Notes: generated by a model not told the origin, from the letters alone. Numbered from the stretch's first letter, positions 16,207 to 26,407 are shown. The stretch is 64,000 bases of DNA from Limimaricola hongkongensis DSM 17492 (GCF_000600975.2 NZ_CM002675.1:1-64000); one strand, 5' to 3'. Numbers and translations are program-made.

Positions 16207-17991
16207 TCAGCGCCCCACCGCATAGGCCTGCATCAGCCGCGGCGTCGCCGCCGCGCGCAACAGCCCGTCGGGCTCGCGCAGCGCCGCCGTCAGGCGCCCG
16301 ACGCTCCACGGCTCGGCCACCGTCACCGCGTGGCCACGCGCGCGCAGCGCCGCGATGGTGTCCTCGCCCACCGACGGCTCGATCATCATCTCGCCGGGCT
16401 TGGCCTCGCGCGGGTAGAACGAGCCCTGGAAATGCAGCGAATGGAACAGCGGCGCGTCCATGCCCTGCTGCAGGTCGAAGCCGTGATGCACGAAGCGCAG
16501 GAACCACACCAGCTGCCACTGGTCCTGCTGGTCGCCGCCGGGCGTGCCGAACACGATCGCCCGCCCGTCCTTTTCGGCAAGGCTCGGCGTCAGCGTCGTG
16601 CGCGGGCGCCGCCCCGGCGCCAGCGAGGTCGGCAGCCCCTCGTCGAGCCAGAACATCTGCGCGCGGGAATTGAGCGGAAAGCCGAGACCCGGGATGACCG
16701 GCGAGCTTTGCAGCCAGCCGCCCGACGGGGTGGCGGCGACCATGTTGCCCCATTTGTCGATCACGTCGAGATGCACGGTGTCGCCGCGCTTTTCCGACAG
16801 GTGCGCCATGGTCGGCTCCTGCGGCGCGGCGTCGGGGTTGCGGTCGAAATCGCGGCCCGCCCGCTCGATCGCGGCCTCGGCGAGATGCGCAAAGCCCTCG
16901 ATCCGGCCCGGCCGCTGCTCGGTCGAGGCGCTCTCGCCGATCAGCTTCGCCCGCTCGGCGCCATATACGTCCGACAGCAGCACCTTCATCGGGATGTCCG
17001 ACTGCGCCGGGTCGCCGTAATAGGCCTCGCGGTCGGCATAGGCGAGCTTCATCGCCTCGATCACCGCATGCACGAAGTCCGGCCCGTTCGGGTCCATCGC
17101 CGCGAGATCGACGTTCTTCAGGATCGACAGCGCCTGCAGCAGCACCGGCCCCTGCCCCCACGGCCCGGTCTTGTGCACCGTCCAGCCGTGGTAGTCGATC
17201 GACACCGGCGCCTCGTAGCTCGCGCGCCAGCCCGCCATGTCATCCTTGGTCAGAACGCCACGATTCTTGCGGCCCGAGACGTCATGCACCTCGGCGTCCT
17301 TCAGATACTCCTCCACCGCCTCGGCCACGAACCCCTCGGCCCACATCGCGCGCGCCGCGTCGATCCGCGCCTCGCGGGTCGCGCCTTCGGCCTGCGCCAG
17401 CCGCTCGTAGGTGTCGGCAAGATCGGGGTTGCAAAACAGCTCATGCGCCTGCGGTGCCCGCCCCCCCGGCGCCCAGACCGCGGCGGAGGTCGGCCACTCG
17501 GTCTCGAAATACTCCACCAGCCCCTGCATCGTCGCCGCCACGCGCGGCAGCACCGGGTGGCCGTCGCGGGCGTAATCGATGGCCGGGCGCATCACGTCGG
17601 CGATCTCCATCGTGCCGTGATCGCGCAGCATCAGCATCCAGCCGTCGAAGGCGCCGGGAATGACCGTCGCCAGAAGCCCGGTGCCGGGGATGAGATCGAG
17701 CCCCTGCGCCTTGTAATGCTCGATGGTGGCGGCGGCGGGCGCCGGACCCTGCGCGCAGACCACCTCGACCTTACCGGTTTCGGCGGAGCGGAAGATGACC
17801 GGCAGATCGCCCGCCGGGCCGTTGAGATGCGGCTCCACCACCTGCAGCACGAGGCCCGTGGCCACGGCGGCGTCGAAGGCGTTGCCGCCGCGTTCGAGAA
17901 TGCCCATGCCGGTGGCGGAGGCGATCCAGTGGGTCGAGGCGACGGTGCCGAAGGTGCCGCGGATCTCGGGGCGGGTGGTAAAGCCGGTCAT
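16207..17991 (-). CDS. Gamma-glutamyltransferase family protein (cytoplasmic type)
   Basis: 594 residues with no signal peptide. The catalytic threonine that becomes the new N terminus after self-cleavage should be T405 in GDTVHLDVIDKWGNMVAATP. GNAFDAAVATGLVLQVVEPH and GGDQQDQWQLVWFLRFVHHG are family blocks. The ATG at 17991 is preferred over a TTG six bases earlier. It lies directly after dppC and before DUF1028 in one operon. It likely cleaves an imported gamma-glutamyl compound inside the cell. This subgroup (with DUF1028) is less studied than the periplasmic enzymes, so the exact substrate is open. Confidence 0.86.
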   Translation of the reverse strand: MTGFTTRPEIRGTFGTVASTHWIASATGMGILERGGNAFDAAVATGLVLQVVEPHLNGPAGDLPVIFRSAETGKVEVVCAQGPAPAAATIEHYKAQGLDLIPGTGLLATVIPGAFDGWMLMLRDHGTMEIADVMRPAIDYARDGHPVLPRVAATMQGLVEYFETEWPTSAAVWAPGGRAPQAHELFCNPDLADTYERLAQAEGATREARIDAARAMWAEGFVAEAVEEYLKDAEVHDVSGRKNRGVLTKDDMAGWRASYEAPVSIDYHGWTVHKTGPWGQGPVLLQALSILKNVDLAAMDPNGPDFVHAVIEAMKLAYADREAYYGDPAQSDIPMKVLLSDVYGAERAKLIGESASTEQRPGRIEGFAHLAEAAIERAGRDFDRNPDAAPQEPTMAHLSEKRGDTVHLDVIDKWGNMVAATPSGGWLQSSPVIPGLGFPLNSRAQMFWLDEGLPTSLAPGRRPRTTLTPSLAEKDGRAIVFGTPGGDQQDQWQLVWFLRFVHHGFDLQQGMDAPLFHSLHFQGSFYPREAKPGEMMIEPSVGEDTIAALRARGHAVTVAEPWSVGRLTAALREPDGLLRAAATPRLMQAYAVGR

Positions 17992-18012
17992 ATGCAACTC
18001 TCGTTCAGAAGA

Positions 18013-18936
18013 TCAGTGTTCGCGCGGGTCGAGCGCATCGCGCAGCCCGTCGCCCAGCAGGTTGAAGCCCAGCACCACGAGAAAGATCGCGATCCCCGGC
18101 CACATCGCCATCCACGGCGCCTGCGCGAGGAAATTCTTCGCGGTGTTGAGCATCGAGCCCCAGGAGGGCGCGGGCGGCTGCTGGCCGAGGCCGAGAAAGG
18201 ACAGCGAGGCTTCGGCGATGATCGCGGTGGCGATGGTCAGCGTCGCCTGCACCAGAACCGGCGGCAGGATGTTGGGAAAGATGTAGCGGCTCAGGATCTT
18301 CGGCGTCGACAGCCCGATGGCGCGGGCGCCGTCGACGTAATCCTCGGCCTTGACCGAAATCACCTGGCCGCGCGTCAGCCGCACGAAGATCGGCGTGGCC
18401 GACAGGCCGATGGCGATCATCGCGTTCGACAATGACGGCCCCAGGAACGCCGCCAGCGCGATGGCGAGGATCAGGAACGGCACCGCCAGAAGCGCCTCGG
18501 TGCAGCGCGAGATGACGCCGTCGGTCCACCCGCCGAAATAGCCCGCCAGAATGCCCAATGGCACGCCGAACGCCACCGCGATGCCGACCGACACCACGCC
18601 GGCCATCAGCGAGGCCTGCGCCCCCCAGACCAGCCGGGCCAGCACGTCGCGCCCGATCTCGTCGGTGCCGAGCCAATGCGCCGCCGAGGGCGCCTTGCGC
18701 ACCGCGCCCCAATCGGTCGCGACCGGGTCGGGGATCGGCAGGATCGGCGCAAGCACCGCCATGGCGACGAAGAACCCGACGAGGATCCCGCCCAGCATCG
18801 CCGATCTGTGGGCGCGGAATTTCTTCCAGACCCGGTTTTCGGGGCGCGCGGCGAGCACCGGGTCGTCGGCGGCGACGGCCTGCGGATCGATCGTCGCGGG
18901 GGTCGCGGGCTGCGCGGTCGCGGGCTGGGCCATCAT
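18013..18936 (-). CDS. dppC: Peptide ABC transporter permease (DppC type)
   Basis: 307 residues. A Pro/Ala/Thr-rich cytoplasmic N terminus precedes six helices. DppC family blocks: HWLGTDEIGRDVLARLVWGA, the EAA loop DYVDGARAIGLSTPKILSRY and SLSFLGLGQQPPAPSWGSML. The ATG at 18936 overlaps the dppB stop (ATGA). It pairs with DppB in the inner membrane. Confidence 0.92.
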   Translation of the reverse strand: MMAQPATAQPATPATIDPQAVAADDPVLAARPENRVWKKFRAHRSAMLGGILVGFFVAMAVLAPILPIPDPVATDWGAVRKAPSAAHWLGTDEIGRDVLARLVWGAQASLMAGVVSVGIAVAFGVPLGILAGYFGGWTDGVISRCTEALLAVPFLILAIALAAFLGPSLSNAMIAIGLSATPIFVRLTRGQVISVKAEDYVDGARAIGLSTPKILSRYIFPNILPPVLVQATLTIATAIIAEASLSFLGLGQQPPAPSWGSMLNTAKNFLAQAPWMAMWPGIAIFLVVLGFNLLGDGLRDALDPREH

Positions 18937-19877
18937 TGCTTCCTCAGGCGCGGATTCAGGATGAAATAGGCGGCGTCGGCAAGGATGTTCATGACGATGA
19001 AGCCCACCGCCGTGACCAGAACGATGCCTTGGACCACCGCGTAGTCGCGGTTGAACACCGCATCGACCACCAGCTTGCCGAAGCCGGGAATGGTGAAGAT
19101 CTGCTCGGTCAGCACCGCGCCTGCGATCAGCTCGCCGAACAGCAGCGCCGTCAGCGTCACGATCGGGGTGAGCGCGTTGCGAAACGCGTGCTTCAGGATC
19201 ACCCGGCGTTCCACGAGCCCCTTGGCCCGCGCGGTGCGCACGTAGTCGGATTTCAGCACGCCGAGCATGGCCGAGCGGGTGTGGCGCATCAGCGTCGCCG
19301 CCAGCGCCGTGCCCAGCACGAAGGCGGGCATCAGCATGGTCTTGATCGACAGCCACAGATCCTCGCCCGGCGGCACATAGCCCGAGGCGGGCAGGATCTG
19401 CCAGTTCACCGCGACCAGAAGGATCAGCATGATGCCGAGCCAGAAATTCGGGATCGACAGCCCCGACAGCGCCACGACATTGGCGACGTAATCGGTGATC
19501 GTGCCCTTCTTGACCGCCGACAGGATGCCCGCGGGCACGCCGATCACCACGGCGAAGATCAGCGCCATGACCGCAAGCTGGATCGTCACCGGCAGCTTCT
19601 GCCCGATCAGCTCGGTCACCGGCTGATTGGTGCGCAGCGACATCCCCAGATCGCCGGTGGCGACGCCCTTGATCCATGTCAGGTACTGCACCGGGACCGG
19701 GTCGTTGAGCCGGTATTTCTCGCGCAGGTATTCGATCACCTCCGGGTCGCGTTCCTCGCCGGCCATGGCCAGCACCGGATCGCCCGGCAGCAGCTTTTGC
19801 AGGCCGAACACGAAGATCGAGATCAGGATGACGGTGGGCAGCGCGATCACCGCGCGGCGCATGAGGAAACTCAGCAT
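18933..19877 (-). CDS. dppB: Peptide ABC transporter permease (DppB type)
   Basis: 314 residues. It starts with the typical MLSFLMRRAVIALPTVILIS helix, has LPGDPVLAMAGEERDPEVIE after helix 1, and ends FILNPRLRKQ. The EAA motif is DYVRTARAKGLVERRVILKH. The second channel half of the peptide/opine/nickel ABC family. Confidence 0.93.
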   Translation of the reverse strand: MLSFLMRRAVIALPTVILISIFVFGLQKLLPGDPVLAMAGEERDPEVIEYLREKYRLNDPVPVQYLTWIKGVATGDLGMSLRTNQPVTELIGQKLPVTIQLAVMALIFAVVIGVPAGILSAVKKGTITDYVANVVALSGLSIPNFWLGIMLILLVAVNWQILPASGYVPPGEDLWLSIKTMLMPAFVLGTALAATLMRHTRSAMLGVLKSDYVRTARAKGLVERRVILKHAFRNALTPIVTLTALLFGELIAGAVLTEQIFTIPGFGKLVVDAVFNRDYAVVQGIVLVTAVGFIVMNILADAAYFILNPRLRKQ

Positions 19878-19902
19878 CGGATCGTCCCGTGGGGAGGGTG
19901 GG

Positions 19903-19935
19903 GCCGCGCCGCCCGTCTGACGGGGGCGGCGCGGC
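19903..19935. other. Intercistronic hairpin between dppA and dppB
   Basis: GCCGCGCCGCCC pairs with GGGCGGCGCGGC around a short loop in the 67-base gap. No T tract. Such structures commonly protect the abundant binding-protein mRNA 3' end while lowering permease expression. Confidence 0.5.
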
Positions 19936-19944
19936 GGGGTCGGA

Positions 19945-21456
19945 TCACTCGGATTTGGTCACGCCGGCAAGGCGCAGCATGCCGTCCGGGTAGGGCGTGA
20001 AACCGGTGATGTCGTCAGCCATCGCCCAGATCCAGGTGTCGTGGTAGATGTAGACCAGCGGCGCCTCTTCGTTCAGGATCTTGCGCGCGGCGTCGTAGCC
20101 TTCCTTGCGCGCGGCGATGTCCGAGCTGGTGCGCGCCGCGTCGAGCGCCGCGTCCACCTCCGGGTGCGAGAACCCGGAATCGTTGATGCCGCCCTCGGTG
20201 GTCACGAACTGGTGGATGTTGCCGTCCGGGTCGACCCGGCCCGACCATCCGACCTGGCTTGCGACATAGGCGCCCGCCGACTGGTCGGCCAGCATGGTCG
20301 CGAACTCCTTGGCGTTGAGCGTGATGTCGATCCCGGCCTCGGCGGCCATCGACTGCACCACCTGCATCAGCTGCATCGACACCGGCCGGTTGGGCACCTG
20401 CACCTCGAGCGCGATGCCGTCGGGATAGCCCGCCTCGGCGAGCAGCGCCTTGGCCGCCTCGATGTCGCGCTCGGGCATCGGCACGGCGCTGTCATACCAC
20501 GGCGAATTGGGCGGGAAGGGCTGGTTGCCGGCGGCCGAGGCGCCCTCGAACACCACCTGGTTGATCGCGTTGCGGTCGAGCGTCAGCTCGAAGGCGCGGC
20601 GCAGCCGGGCATCGGTGCCCCACGGGTTGTCGGCGGCCTCGCCATTGCCGACATTGAAGGTCACGCCCTGGTAGCCGAGCGAGATCGCCTGCGCGACCTC
20701 GATCTCCGGGTCCGCCTCGATCCGCGCCAGATCCGTCGCGGCCAGCCGGTTGATCATGTCGACATCGCCCGATTGCAGGTTCGCCAGACGCACGGTGTCG
20801 TCGGGGATCGGCAGGAAGGTGACGGTGTCGAAGCCATAGGCGTCGGCGTCGTAGTGATCGGCGAATTTCGACAGCACGATCCGGTCCTGCGAGATCCGCT
20901 CCTCGAACTTGTAGGGGCCCGAGCAGACCGGCATGAGCCCGAAATCCGCGCCCGCTTCGGCGGCGGCGGTGGGCGAGACCATCATGCCCGCGCGGTCGGC
21001 GAACTGCGCCAGCAGCGTCGCGTCCGGCTGCCCGAGATCGATGCGGATCTCGTGGCTTCCCAGCACCTCGGTGCCGATGATCGAGGCGACCTCGGATTTG
21101 CGGCGGCTCTCCTCCATGGTCTGCGAGCGTTCGATGTTGGCGGCCACGGCCTCGGCGTCGAAGGGCGTGCCGTCATGGAACACCGCGTCCTCGCGCAGCT
21201 GCATGGTCAGCTGGGTGCCCGCCTCGTTCCAGCTCCAGCCGGTGGCGAGCTGCGGGATGATCTCCAGATCGGGGGTGATGTCGACCAGCTTGTCGCACAG
21301 CGAGGTGTAGACGATCCGCCCCACGAAGGTGCGCGACTGGTCGGGGTCGAGAATGTCGGGATCGCTTTCGAGCGCAAAGCGGAAATCGGCGGCCTGCGCC
21401 GAAAGCGCCGTGGCGCTCAAAAGCGCGGCGAGCAGCGTGGTCTTGCGGAAAGTCAT
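19945..21456 (-). CDS. dppA: Peptide ABC transporter substrate-binding protein (SBP family 5)
   Basis: 503 residues with a clear signal peptide (MTFRKTTLLAALLSATALSAQA). SBP_bac_5 pattern: LESDPDILDPDQSRTFVGRI, LATGWSWNEAGTQLTMQLRE DAVF region, and LRRAFELTLDRNAINQVVFE. It captures peptides, glutathione or related compounds in the periplasm. It lies third in the operon, after the two ATPase genes, which is an unusual but known order. Linkage to ggt favours a gamma-glutamyl ligand such as glutathione. Confidence 0.92.
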   Translation of the reverse strand: MTFRKTTLLAALLSATALSAQAADFRFALESDPDILDPDQSRTFVGRIVYTSLCDKLVDITPDLEIIPQLATGWSWNEAGTQLTMQLREDAVFHDGTPFDAEAVAANIERSQTMEESRRKSEVASIIGTEVLGSHEIRIDLGQPDATLLAQFADRAGMMVSPTAAAEAGADFGLMPVCSGPYKFEERISQDRIVLSKFADHYDADAYGFDTVTFLPIPDDTVRLANLQSGDVDMINRLAATDLARIEADPEIEVAQAISLGYQGVTFNVGNGEAADNPWGTDARLRRAFELTLDRNAINQVVFEGASAAGNQPFPPNSPWYDSAVPMPERDIEAAKALLAEAGYPDGIALEVQVPNRPVSMQLMQVVQSMAAEAGIDITLNAKEFATMLADQSAGAYVASQVGWSGRVDPDGNIHQFVTTEGGINDSGFSHPEVDAALDAARTSSDIAARKEGYDAARKILNEEAPLVYIYHDTWIWAMADDITGFTPYPDGMLRLAGVTKSE

Positions 21457-21479
21457 GCGGTTGTACCTCTGTCTGTCGG

Positions 21480-22610
21480 TCAGGATGATGCCCCGGCGTT
21501 GGCCGCCGTTCCGGGTCTTTTGGCCTGGTCTTGCGTGGCCCGATCGCGCGTGGCCGCCTCATAGAGCGCGAAGCGTCTTTGCGCGCCCGCGCTGCGCCCG
21601 GCGGCGGGGGTGAGGCCCGCCGCCGGACGCCTGTCGCCGATCTCCTGCCAGTGATGGCAGGCGACATGGCTTTCGGGGCCCGCCGCGCGCAGATCCGGCG
21701 CGGTCGTCGCGCAATCTTCGCGCGCGAAGGGGCAACGTGTGTGAAACCGGCAGCCCGATGGCGGGTTGGCCGGGCTCGGCGTCTCGCCGTTCAGCGCCAG
21801 CCGCGCCTTCTGCCCGCCATGCGCGGGCTCGGGGATCGCCGAGAGAAGCGCCATGGTGTAGGGGTGGCGCGGATTGGCAAAGATCTCGTCGGTCGGGCCG
21901 CTTTCGACCACCTGTCCCAGATACATCACCGCGACCCGGTCGCTCATGTGGCGGATCACCGCGAGGTCATGGGCGATGATCACCAGCGTCATGTCGAACT
22001 CTTCGCGCAGGTCGTGCAGCAGGTTCACCACCTGCGCCTGCACGCTGACATCGAGCGCCGAGACCGGCTCGTCGCCGATCACCAGCCGCGGGTTCGACGC
22101 CAGCGCGCGGGCGATGCCGATGCGCTGGCGCTGGCCGCCGGAAAACTCGTGCGGGTAGCGGTCGGCGTGCTCGGGGCGCAGCCCCACCTTGCGCAGCAGC
22201 CGCGCCACCTCCTGCCGGCGCTGCGCGCGGCTCAGCTCGGGGCGATGCGTCTCGATCGGCTCGCCCACCAGCTTGCCGACGCTCATGCGCGGGTTGAGCG
22301 AGGAAAACGGGTCTTGGAACACGAACTGCATGTCGCGGCGAAGCTCGCGCAGATCGCGGCCCCGGATGGCCGCGATGTCGCGCCCCTCGAACTCGATCTC
22401 GCCCTCGGTCGGCTCGAGCAGCCGCATCAGGAGCCGCGCGAGCGTGGATTTGCCGCAGCCCGATTCCCCGACGATGGCGAAGGTTTCGCCGCGCTTCACC
22501 TCGATCGACACGCCGTCGACGGCGCGCACCACCGGGCCCGCGCGCATCAGCCCGCCGCCGAGCTGGAAATGTTTCTTCAGCCCGCGGGCCGCGAGGATCG
22601 TGTCGCTCAT
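21480..22610 (-). CDS. dppF: Peptide ABC transporter ATPase (DppF type)
   Basis: 376 residues. Walker [10 protein letters not shown] at residues 48-56, signature [15 protein letters not shown], Walker [13 protein letters not shown], and the oligopeptide-ABC C-terminal Cys motif [16 protein letters not shown]. About 50 Arg/Ala-rich residues extend past the usual C terminus. The start overlaps the dppD stop (ATGA). Confidence 0.93.
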   Translation of the reverse strand: MSDTILAARGLKKHFQLGGGLMRAGPVVRAVDGVSIEVKRGETFAIVGESGCGKSTLARLLMRLLEPTEGEIEFEGRDIAAIRGRDLRELRRDMQFVFQDPFSSLNPRMSVGKLVGEPIETHRPELSRAQRRQEVARLLRKVGLRPEHADRYPHEFSGGQRQRIGIARALASNPRLVIGDEPVSALDVSVQAQVVNLLHDLREEFDMTLVIIAHDLAVIRHMSDRVAVMYLGQVVESGPTDEIFANPRHPYTMALLSAIPEPAHGGQKARLALNGETPSPANPPSGCRFHTRCPFAREDCATTAPDLRAAGPESHVACHHWQEIGDRRPAAGLTPAAGRSAGAQRRFALYEAATRDRATQDQAKRPGTAANAGASS

Positions 22611-23593
22611 GCGCTGCGCTCCAATGTCCGGTCGAGCGGGGCGAAATGGCAGGCGACGCGGTGGCCCGGCCCCTGCTGTGCCAGATCGGGGCGCGTCGCA
22701 CAGACCGGTGCCGCGAACGGGCAGCGCGACGAGAACCGGCAGCCTTCGGGCATCTGCCCGATCCCCGGCACCGATCCGGGCACCGTCGACAGCCTGCGCC
22801 GCGGCCCGGTCAGCGACGGCACCGACGCCATCAGCCCGATGGTATAGGGGTGCTGCGGGTCCTCGAAGATCGCCTTGGCGGGGCCGTATTCGACCACCTG
22901 CCCCGCATACATCACCGCCACGTCGGTCGCGATCTCGGCCACCACGCCGAGGTCATGGGTGATCATGATCGTCCCCATCCCGGTTTCGGCCTGCAATTCG
23001 GCGATCAGGTCGAGGATCTGCGCCTGCACCGTGACGTCGAGCGCGGTGGTCGGCTCGTCGGCGATCAAAAGCTCGGGGTCGTTGGCCAGCGCCATGGCGA
23101 TCATCACCCGCTGGCGCATGCCGCCCGACAGCTGGTGCGGGTATTCGTCCATGCGCTGCTCGGGGGCCGGGATGCCGACCCGGCGCAGCATGTCGCAGGC
23201 CCGCGCCCGCGCCGCCGCCCGGCCGCAGCGGCGGTGCCGCTCGACCGCCTCGGCGATCTGGTCGCCGATCCGGAAGGCGGGGTTCAATGAGGTCATCGGC
23301 TCCTGGAAGATCATCGCCATCCGGTCGCCGCGCATCGCCGCGATCCGGGCGTGGTCGTCGGGGGCGAGGCGTTCGCCGGCAAAGCGGATCTCGCCCGCGC
23401 CAAAGCGCACCGCGTCCTTGGGCAACAGCCCCATCAGCGCCAGCGCGGTGACGCTCTTGCCGCAGCCGCTTTCGCCGACGATGCACAGCGTTTCGTTGCG
23501 GCCGACGCGAAACGACACGTCCTGCACCACGTCCTGCCCCTGTCCGCGAAACCGGAACCGCAGGTTGTCCACCTCCAGAAGCGGCTGATCCAT
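22607..23593 (-). CDS. dppD: Peptide ABC transporter ATPase (DppD type)
   Basis: 328 residues. Walker A GESGCGKS at about residues 40-47, signature [15 protein letters not shown], Walker [13 protein letters not shown], and the C-terminal [14 protein letters not shown] motif. The ATG at 23593 has a perfect AGGAGG ribosome site; the open frame upstream is an artefact of GC content. It is the first gene of the nine-gene minus-strand operon ending in gntR. Confidence 0.93.
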   Translation of the reverse strand: MDQPLLEVDNLRFRFRGQGQDVVQDVSFRVGRNETLCIVGESGCGKSVTALALMGLLPKDAVRFGAGEIRFAGERLAPDDHARIAAMRGDRMAMIFQEPMTSLNPAFRIGDQIAEAVERHRRCGRAAARARACDMLRRVGIPAPEQRMDEYPHQLSGGMRQRVMIAMALANDPELLIADEPTTALDVTVQAQILDLIAELQAETGMGTIMITHDLGVVAEIATDVAVMYAGQVVEYGPAKAIFEDPQHPYTIGLMASVPSLTGPRRRLSTVPGSVPGIGQMPEGCRFSSRCPFAAPVCATRPDLAQQGPGHRVACHFAPLDRTLERSA

Positions 23594-23902
23594 CTGCGTC
23601 TGCCTCCTGCTTGATGGCACGAGGTGCCGCCGCGATCCTGCCTGCGAACCTATCCGCAAACCAATGCCGAATTGGTGGCAAATCCACGTGGATTTCGCAA
23701 GCCCGTAATTTCGGAAACTGCGGCAAGGCGGCACGATGCGGATGATTGCGCCGGATTTCGGATTGGATGCCAATTGGTTCGGCGTTGTTTGACCTTTCGG
23801 AAGCGGCGCGCGCCTGCCGCCATCGGTCCAGCCCCGCCACGGGCCCCGGTTTCGACAGCGCCGCCGGGCGGCGGCGCTGTCCATCACGCCTTGGTTTTGC
23901 TT
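23594..23902. promoter_or_regulatory. Upstream region of the dpp-ggt operon
   Basis: About 310 bases without a gene. The part nearest dppD (23640-23780) is AT-richer than the surroundings and holds ATTGGTGGCAAATCCACGTG, which includes the palindrome CCACGTGG, and a later CCAATTGG. The operon promoter must lie here because dppD is the first gene and xylA ends just upstream. I cannot fix the -35 and -10 boxes. Confidence 0.45.
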
Positions 23903-23978
23903 CGCAGGCCACGCTTGGCCCCGCAGGCCATTTTCGACCCCGCAGGTCGCGTTCGGTCTCGCAGGCCGCGGTCGGCCC
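23903..23978. repeat. 19-bp tandem repeat, four copies, next to the xylA stop
   Basis: Four head-to-tail units begin with CGCAGGCC (CGCAGGTC in the third) at 23903, 23922, 23941 and 23960, exactly 19 bases apart. The second halves vary around CGTTCGGCCC. The array fills the 3' flank of xylA right up to its stop codon. 19 is not a multiple of three, so it is not a coding repeat. Confidence 0.75.
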
Positions 23979-25279
23979 TAGAGGTTGCGGTTCACGAGGT
24001 TTTCGAGCCGCTCCTGCCGTCCCGAGCGGGGCGCGGGGTTCACGCCCTCGGCCTCGACCCGCGCCGCGATTTCCTCGAAACCGCCCGCCAGCATGGCTTG
24101 GGCCGCCTCGCTGTCCCAGCCCGCGTAGCGCGCCGTCCGCGCCTCTTCGAGCTTGCCGTCCTCCAGCATCCGCGCCGCCGCCTTGAAGCCTGCCGCGCAA
24201 GCATCCATGCCGCCGACATGGGCGAGGATCAGGTCTTCGGGGTCCAGCGACTGGCGCCTGAGCTTGGCGTCGAAATTGGTGCCGCCGGTGGTGAACCCGC
24301 CCGCGCGCAGCACCTCGTAATAGGCGAGCGCCATTTCCGGCACGTTGTTGGGGAACTGGTCGGTGTCCCAGCCCGACTGGTAGTCGTTGCGGTTCATGTC
24401 GATGGAGCCGAAGATGCCAAGCTCGCGCGCCAGCGCCAGCTCGTGTTCGAAGCTGTGCCCGGCGAGGATCGCGTGGCCCTGCTCGATATTGACCTTCACG
24501 TCCTTCTCCAGGCCGAAATCCTTGAGGAAGCCGTACACCGTGGCGACGTCGTAGTCGTATTGGTGCTTGGTCGGCTCCTGCGGCTTGGGCTCGATCAGGA
24601 TGGTGCCGTCAAAGCCGATCTTGCGGGCGTATTCGACCGCCTGGGCCAGGAACCGCCCGGCCTGCTGGCGCTCGCGGCCCATATCGGTGTTGAGAAGCGT
24701 CTCGTAGCCCTCGCGCCCGCCCCAGAGCACGTAATTCTCGCCGCCGAGCTGGTGGGTGGCGTCGATGCAGGTCTTTACCGTGGCGGCGGCGAAGGCATAG
24801 ACGTCCGGGTCGGGGTTGGTCGCGGCGCCCGACATGTAGCGGCGATGCGAAAACAGGTTGGCCGTGCCCCACAGAAGCTTGGTGCCCGTCGTCTCCATCT
24901 TGTTCTGCAAGTAATCGGTGATCTCGCGCAGGTTGCGGGTGTTCTCGGCGAAATCCGCGCCTTCGGGCCGCGCGTCGACATCGTGGAAGCAGAAATACGG
25001 GGTGCCGAGGATCCCGAACATCTCGAACGCCACGTCGGCCTTGAGCCTGGCCTTCTCCATGCCGTCGCCGAACCATGGCCGCTCGAAGGTCTGCCCGCCG
25101 AACGGATCGCCGCCCTCCCATGCAAAGCTGTGCCAATAGGCCACCGAAAAGCGCAGGTGATCGCGCATCGGCTTGCCCAAGACGACCTCGTCGGGGTCGT
25201 AATGGCGAAAGGCGAACTCGTTGCCGCTTTGCGGTCCCTCGTGGCGGATCGCCGGGATATCCTTGAAGAAATCGCTCAT
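23978..25279 (-). CDS. xylA: Xylose isomerase
   Basis: 433 residues, the class II length. Signature residues are present: HDVDARPEG (catalytic His region), [20 protein letters not shown] (metal-binding Glu and the [13 protein letters not shown] block) and [14 protein letters not shown]. It converts D-xylose to D-xylulose in the cytoplasm. No xylulokinase or xylose transporter is seen nearby, so the partner genes must be elsewhere. The start has a GAGGACAGG ribosome site. Confidence 0.96.
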   Translation of the reverse strand: MSDFFKDIPAIRHEGPQSGNEFAFRHYDPDEVVLGKPMRDHLRFSVAYWHSFAWEGGDPFGGQTFERPWFGDGMEKARLKADVAFEMFGILGTPYFCFHDVDARPEGADFAENTRNLREITDYLQNKMETTGTKLLWGTANLFSHRRYMSGAATNPDPDVYAFAAATVKTCIDATHQLGGENYVLWGGREGYETLLNTDMGRERQQAGRFLAQAVEYARKIGFDGTILIEPKPQEPTKHQYDYDVATVYGFLKDFGLEKDVKVNIEQGHAILAGHSFEHELALARELGIFGSIDMNRNDYQSGWDTDQFPNNVPEMALAYYEVLRAGGFTTGGTNFDAKLRRQSLDPEDLILAHVGGMDACAAGFKAAARMLEDGKLEEARTARYAGWDSEAAQAMLAGGFEEIAARVEAEGVNPAPRSGRQERLENLVNRNL

Positions 25280-25492
25280 CCTGTCCTCGCTCTGTCTGGC
25301 GGCGGGCGGCCATGGGCCCGCATCGCGCCGACGCTACGCCGCCGCGGTGCCGCGCGCAAAGGGGGCTGCGCGGAACCATGGCGCGCGCCCCGCATTGGCC
25401 CTGCAACCGGCGCATCGGCGCCACCCGACACGACATCGGCGCAGCCGCGTCACCGACACGAGACCGGCGCGCCCGCGCCGCAAGGAGCCGTC

Positions 25493-25651
25493 ATGGACAT
25501 CATCCGCATCATCATCGCCTTCCTGCTGCCGCCGCTCGGCGTGTTCCTGCAAGAGGGACTGGGCAAGCATTTCTGGATCAACGTGATCCTGACGCTGCTG
25601 GGCTACATCCCCGGCATCATCCACGCGCTCTACATCATCATCAAGCGCTGA
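25493..25651 (+). CDS. Pmp3/YqaE-family small membrane protein
   Basis: 52 residues: MDIIRIIIAFLLPPLGVFLQ followed by a second hydrophobic segment (ILTLLGYIPGIIHALYIIIK). The PPLGVFL and LGYIPGIIHALY blocks are diagnostic of Pmp3. AAGGAG sits five bases upstream of the ATG. Two-helix proteolipids of this family are linked to membrane potential and salt or cold stress. Confidence 0.92.
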   Translation: MDIIRIIIAFLLPPLGVFLQEGLGKHFWINVILTLLGYIPGIIHALYIIIKR

Positions 25652-25699
25652 GCCGGAGCGCCGCACCCGCCGAAAAGAGCCCATGCCCGAGACCACGAC

Positions 25700-26407
25700 A
25701 TGATCCATGCCAGCCTCTGGCCCAGCCCCGCCCTGCCGCGCCTTCTGCGCGCGCTCGCCTGGGGCGGCGCGGCCTTGATCGCGGCGGCGGGGGCGCTGAC
25801 CGGACAGGGGCTTTTGACGCTCGGCGCGGGCGGCGCGATGGCGCTGGCGGCGCTGCTGCCGCTTTACACGTGGCTTTCGGGGATCGAGATGCCGCGCGGG
25901 CTGGCCACCGGGGTGCTGGTGTTCTGCCTTGCCGCCTTCGTGCTGGGCGAGGCGGGCGGCTTCTACCGCGACGTGCCCGCATGGGATGCGGGGCTGCATT
26001 TCGTCGCCTCGGCGGTGCTGGCGATCGCGGGCGTGGCGCTGGCGCTCTTGCCCACGGCGGGCGCGCCGCCGCGCACCGCGTTTTGGGTGCTGGGCACGCT
26101 CGGCGTCGGGCTCGCGGCGCTGGTCGGCGGCGCGTGGGAATTGTTAGAATTCACCATCGACGCGCTCTTTGGCACCAATGCGCAGCGCTCGGGCCTGCCC
26201 GACACGATGGGCGACGTGGCGGTCAACCTCGCGGGTGCGACCTATGGCGCGCTCGCCGCCCGCGCCCGGCTGCGCCACGGCGCGCGCTGGCCGCTTTCGG
26301 GTCTGCTGGTCGATCTGTGCGCGCGCAACCCGGTGATCTATGGCGGCTGGACGGGGCGGTGCTTTCCGGCCCACAAGACGGAGATCATCCCGCAGGAGAG
26401 GCCATGA
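25700..26407 (+). CDS. DUF2238 (YjdF-like) integral membrane protein
   Basis: 235 residues with about six helices. DUF2238 blocks are visible: EAGGFYRDVPAWDAGLHFVA, ALVGGAWELLEFTIDALFGT and the conserved DTMGDVAVNLAGATYGALAA. The function of the family is unknown. Its stop overlaps the aldehyde dehydrogenase start (ATGA), which ties it to the carotenoid gene group to the right. The C terminus (GRCFPAHKTEIIPQERP) is soluble. Confidence 0.82.
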   Translation: MIHASLWPSPALPRLLRALAWGGAALIAAAGALTGQGLLTLGAGGAMALAALLPLYTWLSGIEMPRGLATGVLVFCLAAFVLGEAGGFYRDVPAWDAGLHFVASAVLAIAGVALALLPTAGAPPRTAFWVLGTLGVGLAALVGGAWELLEFTIDALFGTNAQRSGLPDTMGDVAVNLAGATYGALAARARLRHGARWPLSGLLVDLCARNPVIYGGWTGRCFPAHKTEIIPQERP

